A stretch of DNA of 64,000 nucleotides from Colletotrichum lupini (lineage: Eukaryota; Ascomycota; Sordariomycetes; Glomerellales; Glomerellaceae): positions 7,006,001-7,070,000 of the forward strand of contig NC_064672.1 of the NCBI RefSeq assembly GCF_023278565.1. Direction: 5' to 3'. The position numbers and the translations under genes are program-made. Position 1 is the stretch's first letter. The number at the start of each line of letters is the position of its first letter. Under the pieces are notes generated by a model. It was not told the DNA's origin, did no database searches, and saw only the letters and a list, made by a program, of their open reading frames with translations. Shown here in pieces: positions 25,401 through 35,800 of this stretch.

Positions 25401-25908
25401 TAAGTAATAATAAACTACTTAAGTAAAAGGGCGATATTTATTTTTTATTATAAAATTAGTATAATAAAAAATATAAGCTAAATATTTTATAAGCGGGTAC
25501 TACCTATTTTTAGCTTATTAAAAACTATTATATCGGACCGAGGCCCCTAATTTATTTTTAACTTTTAAAAAGAGCTTTATAAAATCTATAGGATTAGGCT
25601 ATAATTATTAATAATAAATTACTTATAAACGGACGGCTAAATAGAGGTACTAAACTAGTATATCCTATAGTAATTAAGATTACTAGTTAACTAATACTAA
25701 AATAACTAAAGTAATATATTATTTATAATTAATTTTATTTATATTACTTAGTTTAATAAGGCTATAGGGTTATTATTATACGAAGTAGAATTTAGTTACT
25801 AGCTACGGCTCTTTTTTAATTAGTCTAAGTAAACTTATTAATTCGGCTCTATAAAAAAAAAGCTAAACTATACTAATGTGTAGTATATAGCTTAGGGGAT
25901 ATATAAGG
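22428..25908 (+). pseudogene. pol relic of element B (protease, RT, RNase H, integrase)
   Basis: Recognisable fragments in order: ALFNTGVNKYGFI at about 22577-22615 (aspartic protease, DTG turned to NTG); PFRLYNGPIT near 23888-23916 (RT); YIAYINNILIFF at about 23966-24001 (RT catalytic motif with both Asp turned to Asn by GAT/GAC to AAT); LGFIV and FYNFYKRFIKNY blocks to 24265; an RNase H start near 24400-24450; and YYWPGL near 25210-25230 in the integrase N-terminal region. The order protease-RT-RNase H-integrase assigns it to Ty3/gypsy. Stops are frequent, so it is dead. Confidence 0.75.
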
Positions 25909-26425
25909 TGTTACGAAGGTAACTTTGTTTACCTTATTATTCGCCTTATTATCAATATTACGTAAGCAAACTATATACTATATTAATCTACGATTTCTAT
26001 AGATTATTATAGGTATTAATTATGTAAGCAATACTGCTTACATAAGCTTACGTAAGCAATAGAAAGTGCTAGAAAGTAACTAAATAAGCTAGAATTCTCT
26101 CGAAGCGGAATTACGTACTACGATTACGCATTCACTTACGTATACGCTTGTTAATTATATTATAATTAATAAGCAATAGAATATTCTAGTAAGAGGTTTT
26201 TATACCTATATATAGGTATATATTTACCTACTTAGACCTTTCGTTAAGTAAGCAACTTCTTATATAATAATTTAACTATATTACTCTCTTTACTATAAAA
26301 ACCTCTTTTATATACGCTTATTTCCCCTATATTTATATATTCTTACTTCTATATAAATATTCACTTTCTATATTCTTTATAAGAATATCCCGCATTACCT
26401 CGTTAAAGCTATATGTACTAGATAA
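25909..26425 (+). repeat. LTR-B, right copy
   Basis: 517-bp direct repeat of 13016-13532. It retains a few CpA sites (for example GCATTCACTTACG) lost in the left copy. Confidence 0.85.
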
Positions 26426-27119
26426 GGCCTAGGAGATTACTAGGGGTAATATAAAGGTTACTTAAGTACGATATAAAAAATATACTAACTACTACCGGCG
26501 CCCGAACGACTTAAAAATAAGAAACTAGGTCTTTATTAATACTTCGTATTAAAAGTCCGCTAACGTAAATAATTTATAATAACTATAGGCCGGGCTATAG
26601 CCTATTATTAATACTAAATAGGGGGGTATATAGATTATAAAATTACTAACGGATAGCTAGGTATACTTAGTGTTTTACTTAAATAAGCTAAAAAAGGCCG
26701 CTAACGACTTACTATTTAAGTAGAACTAAGAGCTACTATTATTAATTATTAATAATAATAGTAAGTTAAAGTACGAGGTTTTTAAAGTTATTAAGTTATA
26801 TTTATATAAAGGAAAGTTATAGTATTAAGTAAATTAGAAAGGATATAATATAGATTTAACGTAGTATAATATAAAGAGCTTTAAATATACGTTAGTAATA
26901 CTCCAAGCGTTCTATTATTAATACTTAATTACTAAGGGCTTATTATAAAACCTAAGTATATAAATAAAAGCCGCCGTAATTAGTAATTTATTATTATTAA
27001 AAGATGATAATAATATAATAATAATCATTATAGCTATAGATTTACTAAAATAAGGGGTAATTAGGAAATTTATTTTTTAATATTACGGATAGTACCCTTT
27101 AATATAAAGGGGGGGGTAA

Positions 27120-27343
27120 TATTATAATAATAAATATTAAGGTCCCTATAGGCCCCGTAGCTTAGCCTTAAGCTATAAAACTAAGCTCTTAATAGTTACG
27201 TAACGAGCTAGACCGCTAAGCCTAAAGGGCTAGCTCGCTAGCTTCTACTTACTATTTTATTTTTTCCCTCTTTACGTTAAGTCTTTAGTTAATTAGGTTA
27301 ATATAGTAGCGTTCTAACCTACCTCGAGTTCCCTTTTATAATA
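27120..27343 (+). repeat. LTR-A, right copy
   Basis: 224-bp direct repeat of 12591-12814, preceded directly by the G-rich polypurine tract. Its first 30 bases are strongly RIP-mutated compared with the left copy. Confidence 0.75.
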
Positions 27344-28051
27344 AAAGTAGTAGTTAAAAACGGTCCTAGGATATAAACTATATAAATAAGTAAATAGGAT
27401 CCTCTCTCTATTACTAAGTTAATTAGTAAGTTAATAATTTAGATTTTTTATAGATCTTTATATATAATAAGATTTTAAAAAAAAATAGATCTTGTTTATT
27501 AAAGTCTTTTTTTATTTATATATTCTAGCCTATTTAGCCCTAGGGCCCTCTCTAAATAACGGCGCTATATTTACTTACTAAGCTTATTACTTAACGAGGC
27601 CCTATAGAACGTACTATATAAATAAGTTAAGTAGGCTTATTAATAACCCCCGTACTTCTTAGGCCCGGGTTAGTACGTTAAAGGGCCAAAAGGAACTTAA
27701 AAAGCTATGCTTAGTAACTAAAGGTTCGTAAGGCTATATTATTATTACGTTATAACGTTTTAGTATATAGTTTATATTATAAATAGTAATCAGGTTTTTT
27801 AAATAGACCTTAATTATTATATAGCTACGTATAAAAATAATAAAAGCGTTAGATATAATAAAAGTATTAGAATTATTAGAAGATATTATAGTATTATTTA
27901 AAATAATAATAATAGTAGTAATAATAAGTAAAAGAATAGAGGGATAAGTAACGTATCGTTAAGTACCCCTTTTAACGTGGGGAAAAAATAGGTAAAAGTG
28001 GGTATTTCGTGGTCTTGGCGAAAGTGCTGTCCATCCGCACCCGATGGGATA

Positions 28052-28592
28052 GCAATGACCCAAATTGTTCATACCAATTACCTACCTATGCAGGTCCGGT
28101 AACACCTTCGTCAAGATGTCGCCTCAATGCCTTCACGCTGCGAGAAGAGGCACTTTCGAGAATGCTGCACTCGACCGTTTTTAGTTCACAAGTCCCATAC
28201 TGTGAGTTTTCGTTGCAATATACAAATCTGCCCGCCAGGCGAAGCGGCTTCGCCACCATTCGCGAATTACCCACGACCACAGCTACCCATCATTGGCCAA
28301 AACTTCATGCATGAGATACCTACATCAGCCATGCGGTGTAACAAGGCAGATTTGTTGGTTGAGCAACTAATCAACCAGGCCACTGTGATCAGCTAAGCTA
28401 TGTTTTAGGCAACAAACCCCCTCTCTCAGCCTGATAGTATTAAGCAGACAGATGTAGAGACCACGAAACCTACCATGAACATTATTTCGGCGTCATTTCT
28501 AGTCAACCCGACTTCTTGCGACTAAGTCGAGCTTTCTAGCTCCGCCATCAGAAATCGATGAAAACACGCAAACATCAATATCCCGACACATC
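28052..28592. other. Promoter region of HET gene 1
   Basis: Normal base composition resumes immediately after the TA at 28050-28051. Open frames here (28009-28314 and others) are short and partly run out of the transposon end, so no gene is called. The stretch presumably holds the promoter and leader of the HET gene starting at 28593. Confidence 0.4.
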
Positions 28593-30518
28593 ATGGACCT
28601 GTTCCAATACGAAACCCTAGACCTCACGGGGAAATCCTTCCGGTTACTTATGCTCCATCCTAGATCCACCGGCGAGATATCCTGCAATATCTTTGAAGCA
28701 AGCCTGGACTCCGACGGCATTATCCCCTACGAAGCCTTATCATATGCCTGGGGCCGCATTGACCTCGCAGCCTCCATCATCGCAAACGGGAAGACCCTCC
28801 GTATTACGAACAACTTATTCACTGCTTTGAGTTATCTCCGAGACAACCATGTAAACAAAGTCTTGTGGATCGACGCTGTCTGTATCGACCAAAACAACGT
28901 CGCAGAGCGAGGTCACCAGGTCGGACAGATGGCTGGCATCTACAGAGGCGCTGAACAGGTCATCATATGGCTTGGCCCGCCCACACATGAGACGAACCTC
29001 TTGCTGGGGTGCCTCAAAGAGCTACAGAAAAGCTTGATCCGTCAGAAAAGCCGAGACGACCTTGTCCAGGCACAAGAGCAATGGTCAAAGATACGACAGA
29101 ACTCCGAACTAGATCAGGCTGTCCTCGTCGATCTGCAACGGAAGGGGCTTATTTCTCTCCTTAGGGAGACCTGGTTCACGAGGATATGGGTTCTACAGGA
29201 AGTTTCGAATGCACGGGCAGCTTCGATCTATTGTGGCAGACGGTCCATTCAGGCTTACATGCTCAATATTGCCGCGAAGCTCGTCGGCGTCGTCCCCGAT
29301 GCCGGATGTCAAGCTGTTCTGGACCTTCTTCCGGACTCCTTTACTCAGAGATCCCCAAGAAAGGACTTTCTCATTGCCTTATTGCAAAAGTTTCGAAACA
29401 GCAAGGCGAGCGACCCTCGGGATATGGTTTACGCCCTATTAGCAATAGCGTCCGACGTATCGCAGAGCGACTCGGGATCACTACTATCGCCAGACTACTT
29501 CAAAACTGAAGAGGATCTGGTGCAAGACCTCAAGACATACCTGTTCCTTGATTCGCAATATTTCTGTATTATTCCCGAGCGATCCATGGAATCCTTTCTC
29601 GGAGCGCTGCCTGAACGAATAGCAGCGATACTGCAAAGCGTTGTGATGGCGGGGGTCACGAGCCACGTTCTCACGCTTCTTGAGAGGGGCCAAAAATTCA
29701 CCGTCAGTGAGGTCGACGTTCATGAAATGTGGAAAAGAAAAGGCCTGGGAACTTCAAAGGTTCTTTCTAATCTAGCTCAAATTGAGCATCAAAACTTCCA
29801 CTTCAGCCTAGAAGGCGTAGAGTCGTCGTTTCAGTTTTTCGATCTTGCAACTGCGCAAAGTCTTCTAGGCCGCTTTGGAGAACGCATACAGATCAATCAG
29901 CATCTTGCCGCAGCCTTGCTACGGCGAAAAGACGACAGGGATCTAATCATCATGTTGCTGATCAAATGGAATAAGCCTTTTATTCCATTAACGCAAGATG
30001 GATTGACCGCTTTAGTGAAGGTTATCGATCCGGCGTCGTTACAAATGCTTCTCAAGAAACAAACACAAGTATATCAAATCACGGACAAAGTTCTTGAAAA
30101 AGCTTCCCGCAATCGGAAAGAGGGCAAGATCATCCCGATACTCCTCGATTCGGTCGGCGATCGAACCGAGTTCGAAATGAGTGGGTTGCTGTGGTTGCTG
30201 CGCTTTTTGGACAAGACTGCATTACTGCCGTTGCTCAAGTTGGAGTTCAAAAAAATCAGCGTCGTTGGTTTGGGGCACCCTCCTAATGAGAGTGTCCGCT
30301 GGTCCACGCAATTATTATTTGACTTTGGCTCAAGTGCGGACTGGAAGAAGATCAAATACATCAGAGAGAAGACGGGTCCTCATGAGATATTTGATGTTAA
30401 GGCGTTCAGAATGGAGGCGGAATTCATCAACGGTTTGCGTGTGAATGCAACCCTTGACTGGGTCAGTTTGTATACAAGCAAGCCAGGACGTATTCTATTA
30501 CGTCAAATGATCGGATGA
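28593..30518 (+). CDS. HET-domain protein (heterokaryon incompatibility family), intact
   Basis: A 641-residue single-exon protein with a classic HET domain at about 46-210: YEALSYAWG (46-54), LWIDAVCIDQNN (91-102), ERGHQVGQMAGIYRGAEQVIIWLG (105-128 region) and WFTRIWVLQEVS (194-205). HET proteins act in fungal non-self recognition and can trigger cell death when heterokaryons of unlike strains form. The rest has no domain I recognise, though motifs such as QITDKVLEKASRN (about 495-507) resemble the C-terminal repeats seen in other HET proteins. It lies 540 bp from one transposon block and 2.1 kb from another, and is followed 0.9 kb later by a broken paralogue in the same orientation. Function in incompatibility is a family inference; many HET paralogues have no known role. 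Confidence 0.88.
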   Translation: MDLFQYETLDLTGKSFRLLMLHPRSTGEISCNIFEASLDSDGIIPYEALSYAWGRIDLAASIIANGKTLRITNNLFTALSYLRDNHVNKVLWIDAVCIDQNNVAERGHQVGQMAGIYRGAEQVIIWLGPPTHETNLLLGCLKELQKSLIRQKSRDDLVQAQEQWSKIRQNSELDQAVLVDLQRKGLISLLRETWFTRIWVLQEVSNARAASIYCGRRSIQAYMLNIAAKLVGVVPDAGCQAVLDLLPDSFTQRSPRKDFLIALLQKFRNSKASDPRDMVYALLAIASDVSQSDSGSLLSPDYFKTEEDLVQDLKTYLFLDSQYFCIIPERSMESFLGALPERIAAILQSVVMAGVTSHVLTLLERGQKFTVSEVDVHEMWKRKGLGTSKVLSNLAQIEHQNFHFSLEGVESSFQFFDLATAQSLLGRFGERIQINQHLAAALLRRKDDRDLIIMLLIKWNKPFIPLTQDGLTALVKVIDPASLQMLLKKQTQVYQITDKVLEKASRNRKEGKIIPILLDSVGDRTEFEMSGLLWLLRFLDKTALLPLLKLEFKKISVVGLGHPPNESVRWSTQLLFDFGSSADWKKIKYIREKTGPHEIFDVKAFRMEAEFINGLRVNATLDWVSLYTSKPGRILLRQMIG

Positions 30519-31437
30519 TGACTGCTATCACGAAATCGAAGTACAGATGTCCTTAAATCCAAGTGAAATATCTAGATATAAGTCATCGTCGAAAGCAAAG
30601 GATGGAGAAACTCGTTTCGAGACCCCCTACAGTTTATCAAAGATAGGCGGAGAACAAAAAGATATACACGGCGCGAAATCACACAATTAATCCAAATACT
30701 CACGACACCAGCTCTATTACTGTGGTATACCTGGCCACTTGCCCAATATCGCCGTCAATAATTGCCCGCTCGACATGCAGCCGTGGTTGTGAACTTTGCA
30801 GGAGGGAAAGTTAAAAAGGAGGAAGGAAATCTAAAAGATAGTCTATCGAGACAGTGGGAGTATTCATTCATACTGTGCATTAATACCGTGTAAACGATAT
30901 CGAGAACCGCCCGAGCAGCCAGCAAAGGCAGATTATTAAAACAAATACCTGGCTACTCGGGCCATTAGATCTGCGAGTTCTAAGGCATCAACAGACAGGG
31001 TTAGTAAAGGCTTCGCTGGTAGCGATCTTCCATAGTGTCAGCCCTAAGCATTGGCTTTTTACACTTTCCGAAAGGCCCACTGGATTGCCTTTGTCTTCAG
31101 CAATCCATCACTGCAAGACACTGCAAGTTCGAAATAGCGCGAGATTCCTCTGTGTAGATGCTTCCATACAATTGGTGAGATTCGCCTGCATGAAGCATGG
31201 CTACAATGCGGGCGAGGCAAAGGTCCAAAAGACAGATTCACTGGCGAACCATTTCCAAGAACGGCTCAGCCAATAATCATACGTGGCATGCTGTAAGACG
31301 AAACCCTTCTTCTCCTCAGCCTGATCGCCCTTAAGAGGAGAATCTCAAAGGTTACAAGCATTCTTTTCCCCAGACACCCCATTGCTTCCCTCTGATACTA
31401 CCGTCTGCTTACCTACCTATCTGAAAGGGCGATGAGG
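30519..31437. other. Intergenic region between the tandem HET paralogues
   Basis: No open frame with recognisable protein and no repeat boundary. It presumably holds the 3' end of HET gene 1 and the promoter of the broken HET gene 2. Base composition is normal, i.e. not RIP-affected. Confidence 0.4.
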
Positions 31438-32645
31438 ATGGAGCCATTCCAGTACGAGCCCCTTGACCTGGGAATAAGGTCATTTCGACTCCTCATTCTT
31501 TACCCCGGAGATGACGACATCCGATGCGACATATTCCAGGCGGTTCTTGAGCCCGACGACATCATTCCATATGAGGCCCTCTCATACGCATGGGGTGGGA
31601 TCGACCGCACCGAGACCATCACTGCTAGTGGCAAACGGCTACCCGTCACAGAGAGATTATTCACAGCCCTGGTTCATCTTCGAACCAACGAGATGAGAAT
31701 ACTTTGGGTCGATGCGATTTGCATCGACCAAGACAACATTGCTGAGCGAGGTCATCAGGTAGGACAGATGGCTGGGATATACAGGCAAGCAGAGCAGGTC
31801 CTCATCTGGTTAGGGCCCGGGACACCCGACACGGTACTTTTGATGCAGGGCTTGCAATTTCTCCATCATGAATCCATACGTCGAAAGTGCCGGGACGATA
31901 TAGCGTGGGCTAGAACTCGGTGGCAATGCCTTCAGATGGATAAAGGCTTCTCTGCGCTTGCAAGGGACTCTTTCCCAAGAGGTTTGCTACATATGTTGCA
32001 GCAAGCGTGGTTCACAAGAATATGGGTGTTGCAAGAAGTATCCTATGCCCGAGTGGCTTCAATCTGCTGCGGGGATTTCTCTGTTCCCGCATACATTTTC
32101 GTCATGGCGACACAGCTCATCAAGAATGAGGACAACGCAATCTTCGAGCTCGGCGACCAGCGACAGACCCTCCTTGACCTCATGCCAAGCCCATCAAACA
32201 AAAGAATTACGAGAAAGAGGAGTTTGCATACTCTGCTACAGAAGTTCCGTGAAAGTGAAGCAACGGATCCCCGCGACATGGTTTACGCACTCCTTAGCAT
32301 TGCATCTGATACGCCGAAAGACGCGAACAACACTCCACTGGTGCCTGACTACTTTAAGACCGAAACAACGCTCATCAGAGATCTACTGTGGTACCTATCC
32401 TGTGGGAATTCCGTCCAACACGAGATACTCGACACCGATTTACGACTACGTGCGTTTCTCAAGATGTTACCAGCAGTGACTGATGCTAGCTTCGAAAGCT
32501 GTATAGGCAATGGCAACCTAGATGGCATCGAGGAATTGCTTGCTAGGGGTCAGAGCTTTGAGATCACCCGGAAGGCCATTTCAGCATTAGGAAGCAGGGT
32601 AGGCATTGTTTTGACTAACCTCAGACTTCCGGACGAGGAACTATG
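31438..32645 (+). pseudogene. HET-domain gene 2, 5' half, cut by retrotransposon D
   Basis: The reading frame is a clear paralogue of the gene at 28593: MEPFQYEPLDL versus MDLFQYETLDL at the start, then YEALSYAWGG, LWVDAICIDQDN, ERGHQVGQMAGIYRQAEQV and WFTRIWVLQEVSYARVAS. The HET domain is complete. The frame leaves the gene at codon 402-403, where element D begins; seven LTR-derived residues and a stop at 32665-32667 follow. An ATG two codons upstream (31432) is equally open, but 31438 aligns with the paralogue. The 3' half of the gene resumes at 40002. If transcribed, the fragment would encode a HET domain without its C-terminal half. Confidence 0.85.
32641..32645 (+). repeat. Target-site duplication CTATG, left
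   Basis: The 5 bases before element D are repeated exactly at 40002-40006 after it, as integrase of Ty3/gypsy elements produces. Confidence 0.85.
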
Positions 32646-32855
32646 TATCAATAGGTATGCGACATAGGGAAGAAGCTTATAGAGGCTAACTGCTATTAAG
32701 GTCTAAAAGAGGAATTACTAAAATTTACCCTTCCCTCGAGGTATATTACTAGCGCTTTATATATACCTAAGCTGCTCTTTTATTACTTAGTCCCCCTTTT
32801 TATACCCCCCTAAGCTATCCCTTAATTAACGAGGCCTAACTAGCGAAGCTTAATA
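32646..32855 (-). repeat. LTR-D, left copy
   Basis: 210-bp direct repeat of 39792-40001; differences seen between the copies are mostly C/T and G/A. Confidence 0.88.
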
Positions 32856-35800
32856 GGGTACTCCCTCCCCTAGGCTTCGTCCTAAAGCCTACTTACGGTT
32901 TGCGTACGTTATATTAATTCTTTACTTAAGAGGTCCTTAAATATATAGTACGAGGGCGGGTATAAGCGGCGCCCGTTAGCCTAAGTATAGACCCCTTACT
33001 TTAGATAATAGCCCTATAATTCTATACTTAAGTCGCTCCTACTTATAAGCCGTCCTCACGACCGCTAATACTTAAGTAGTCGTCGCCCTACTTTTATTCG
33101 CTAATATTAACCTCTTTCTAAGCTACTATAATTCCGAATTCCTTTTCTTTTTTTTTATCCGTAGTTATCCTTTTTATATATAGTCTCTTACTTTTATTAG
33201 CGTTTATACTACTCCCTTATTACGTAGATATTATAGTTAATAAATATTTCTTAGATCCCTATTCTTATATACTTCCCGTACCTAAATAAGTCTTTTTTAA
33301 AATCGTTTTATAGTCGCTACTAACTCGTTTTAATATAACTATAGCCCCTAATCGTAGCGTCGCTATTATTAATAATAGAACGGTCGTTAGTACTATGGGT
33401 ATGCTTAGTAGTAGCCGTAGTAGCGGTCCGCTTAAAAAGCTTAATATCCCCTTTATTTACCCTAACCTCGTACGTATATCGCTACTTATACGCTACTTAT
33501 ATTAACTATTATAAACTCTTATTAAAAAGAAAAAGAAAGTAAATACTAAGAAGATCGGGGTCGGCTAGGTACACCCGCTCCCCTACTCTACCTACGTTAC
33601 GTATAAAGCGCTCGATCTAAAAGCTAAATATTATAATTAGCTAAGTCGGTAATTTATAGCCCCTAGTTCGCTCTTTTATCTAATACTTTTTTAAGATCTA
33701 GCGTACGTTATATTAAGTATACTACGTAGAACTATTTTTATAAAAATACGATAAGCGCTTAGTATTATCGCTACTCCGTCGCTTCTCTCGAGTATTATAC
33801 TAATAGCGTCTTAAGTCCCTAAGTCCGCGGAATTTATAATACGAACCTTTTAAAATACCGCACTTATTTCTAACGGCGACGTTTATAATTTAGAAGTTTA
33901 TCGCTCTGTTATTACTCTATTATCGCTACTATTCGGGTTATTAATATTACTTTATAGCTCTAATAAACCTACCGAATCGCTATTAGTAATATATAGAGGG
34001 CGCTTAAGCGCACTAATAAAGAGGCCCGCTCGACCCCCGTTATTAATAACGATAATAATAAAGTAGCTATAAGCTCCTCTCGTATTACGTTTTCGTCCCG
34101 CGACGACGCTATAATTATACTATTTCGTACTATCTATAACAAAGTACGCCGCTTTAATAATATTCTAGTTAGTATATAGTCACCCCGCTTACGCTCCGTA
34201 TTCGTAACTAATTATTTATAAATTCGCTAATAATAAAGAGATTATTTCTTCCGTAACGACCCCTAGGATAATAGCTAGGGCGGCCCTTCTATATATAAGA
34301 GCGGTCCTTTTATAAATAAGAGTAGTCCTTTTGCGCGTCGTAAGGATTAAAGAAACGGTTAATAATTAGCGCGTTTACGCTACTTAGTTATAGCTATATA
34401 GCCCCCTTTTTTCGTTATTAGTAGCTAGTTCGCTACGTTATTAAGCTCCTTAAGAGCTAGGGCGTACTACCTAATTAAAACTCGTTCTTTATATATATTA
34501 ATTAACGCTATGTCTTTAATATACCTAGCTAGCTCCTATATATCTTCGTCGCTATTATATCCCTTCTACTAGATTAAGTATTATCGCCTCCTCTTCGGCC
34601 CTTTATATTATATAATATCTTCTATTTCGTAAAGTAACTCCCTGTTTATATCCCCGATAAGTAAGGGCTTCTGAGGGGCTTCTTTGCGGTATTAATACGG
34701 CTTAAGTAAAAATATATAGAATATATTATATATTTTATACTACGTTAGTACGTTTAGTTAGTAAGCGACCCCCGCCGTTCCGATTATTAATTTAACTTCG
34801 AATAGGCCTAAATACTTATTAACTAACTTCTAGCTAGGACGCTACTTCCTAATATTCTTTTTTAATAGTAGTACTTAGTTACTTACTTTATACGATATAT
34901 CTATCCTAGCTTTATTAACTTATTACTTATACGTCTCGCGTACTTTTTATATAAGGGGTCGTAAAGCTTTTTAGTTAGCTTATAATCGGGCCGCACGCTC
35001 CTTAGCTAAGATATTTTATATACTATCTCGAGTCCTTATTAAAATCGATATAGGGTACGTAAATAAGAACCCGAGTAGGGCCTTAGTAAGCGTTTTATAG
35101 ATTACTAAGTACTAGGCGTTATTATATATAAACTCGGCTAAGTAAAGACGCTATACCTAATCCGATTAGTCCTAGGTATAAAAGTAGCGAAGGTACTACT
35201 CTAAGTATTAGTTCTACCGTTCTATCTAACCGTCTATCTATAAATAGAACGCGGTACTAAGACGCCTCTTTATTATTAAAAAGTAGCAAAGATAAGTCTA
35301 AAACTTACTTATAAATAATAACCCCCTATTAAAAACGATCCCTTCGGGTATTTTAAACTTAGTAAAGATCTTTACGAATAAGAGGTCTACGAATCCCTAG
35401 GTTATAAAGGTCGTCCTCGTAATAATATAAACGCTATACTTTATAAATCGGTCTATTACGATAAGTACCGCGTCGTAGGGGCGCCTCCCGATTAGTATAG
35501 TTAATATAAATAAGCTTATAATAAAGTCTAGCGATATCTCTTATTATAGCCTAACCGGGGTAGGCAAGGGGCGTAGTAAGCTATATAGCTTATAATAATA
35601 AGGCTTCGTCCGCTAGTATACTATATAAGTATTAACATAACTTTTTATATCCCTACTTACTTTATCTTAGTAATAGTAGCGTTTTAATAGTACTATCGTC
35701 CGCTTTATATTATAATATCCTATTATAAGCATATCGTAATATACTTTAATAACCTCCCTCCTTAGCCCCTTATATAGTAATACGTAAGCGCGGCTATTAT

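Larger units (their letters stand above)
13016..26425 (+). mobile_element. Ty3/gypsy LTR retrotransposon B, RIP-degraded, interrupted by element C
   Basis: Direct repeats of exactly 517 bp flank it (13016-13532 and 25909-26425), both beginning TGTTAC. Relic coding segments on the + strand come in Ty3/gypsy order: a gag zinc-knuckle relic at about 14919-14970, a protease DTG relic near 22577-22615, reverse transcriptase near 23880-24010, and an integrase region near 25130-25230. Element C sits between gag and protease. All frames carry many stops. I found no target duplication: the flanks TAATT and GGCCT differ, which may reflect mutation or recombination. Without C the element is about 6.05 kb. 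Confidence 0.75.
12591..27343 (+). mobile_element. LTR element A, short non-autonomous, interrupted by element B
   Basis: Bounded by two direct repeats of exactly 224 bp (12591-12814 and 27120-27343). The left copy starts TGTTACGGCAG; the right starts TATTATAATAA, the same sequence with G-to-A and C-to-T changes. A 4-bp AAAG flanks both ends (12587-12590 and 27344-27347). A purine run (AAAGGGGGGGGTAA, about 27106-27119) abuts the right LTR as a polypurine tract, giving + orientation. After removing element B, the element is about 1.34 kb with under 0.9 kb of interior and no recognisable gag or pol, so it looks like a TRIM/LARD-type non-autonomous element. Whether the B insertion deleted interior sequence cannot be judged. 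Confidence 0.6.
10914..28049. mobile_element. RIP-degraded TIR DNA transposon (TA target site), host of a nested LTR stack
   Basis: The ends are inverted repeats of 36 bp: 10914-10949 (starting TCCCATCGGGTGCGGATAGA) and 28014-28049. They match at 33 of 36 positions, and all three differences are transitions, as RIP would give. Both ends abut TA (10912-10913 and 28050-28051), the target duplication of Tc1/mariner-type elements. Subtracting the LTR element inserted at 12591-27343 leaves about 2.4 kb, a normal size for a fungal mariner/Fot1-like transposon. I could not recognise a transposase in the mutated remainder (10950-12590 and 27344-28013), so the superfamily rests on TIR plus TA only. 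The base change at both borders is sharp. Confidence 0.65.

Noticed and set aside
10914..28049. AT-rich block as mitochondrial DNA, a centromere or an AT-isochore without structure
   Set aside because: CpA/TpG loss, long paired LTRs, TIRs and ordered gag-pol relics show RIPped transposons.
28009..28314. 101-residue frame crossing the right end of the TIR element
   Set aside because: It begins inside the transposon inverted repeat and has no protein features; an accidental frame.
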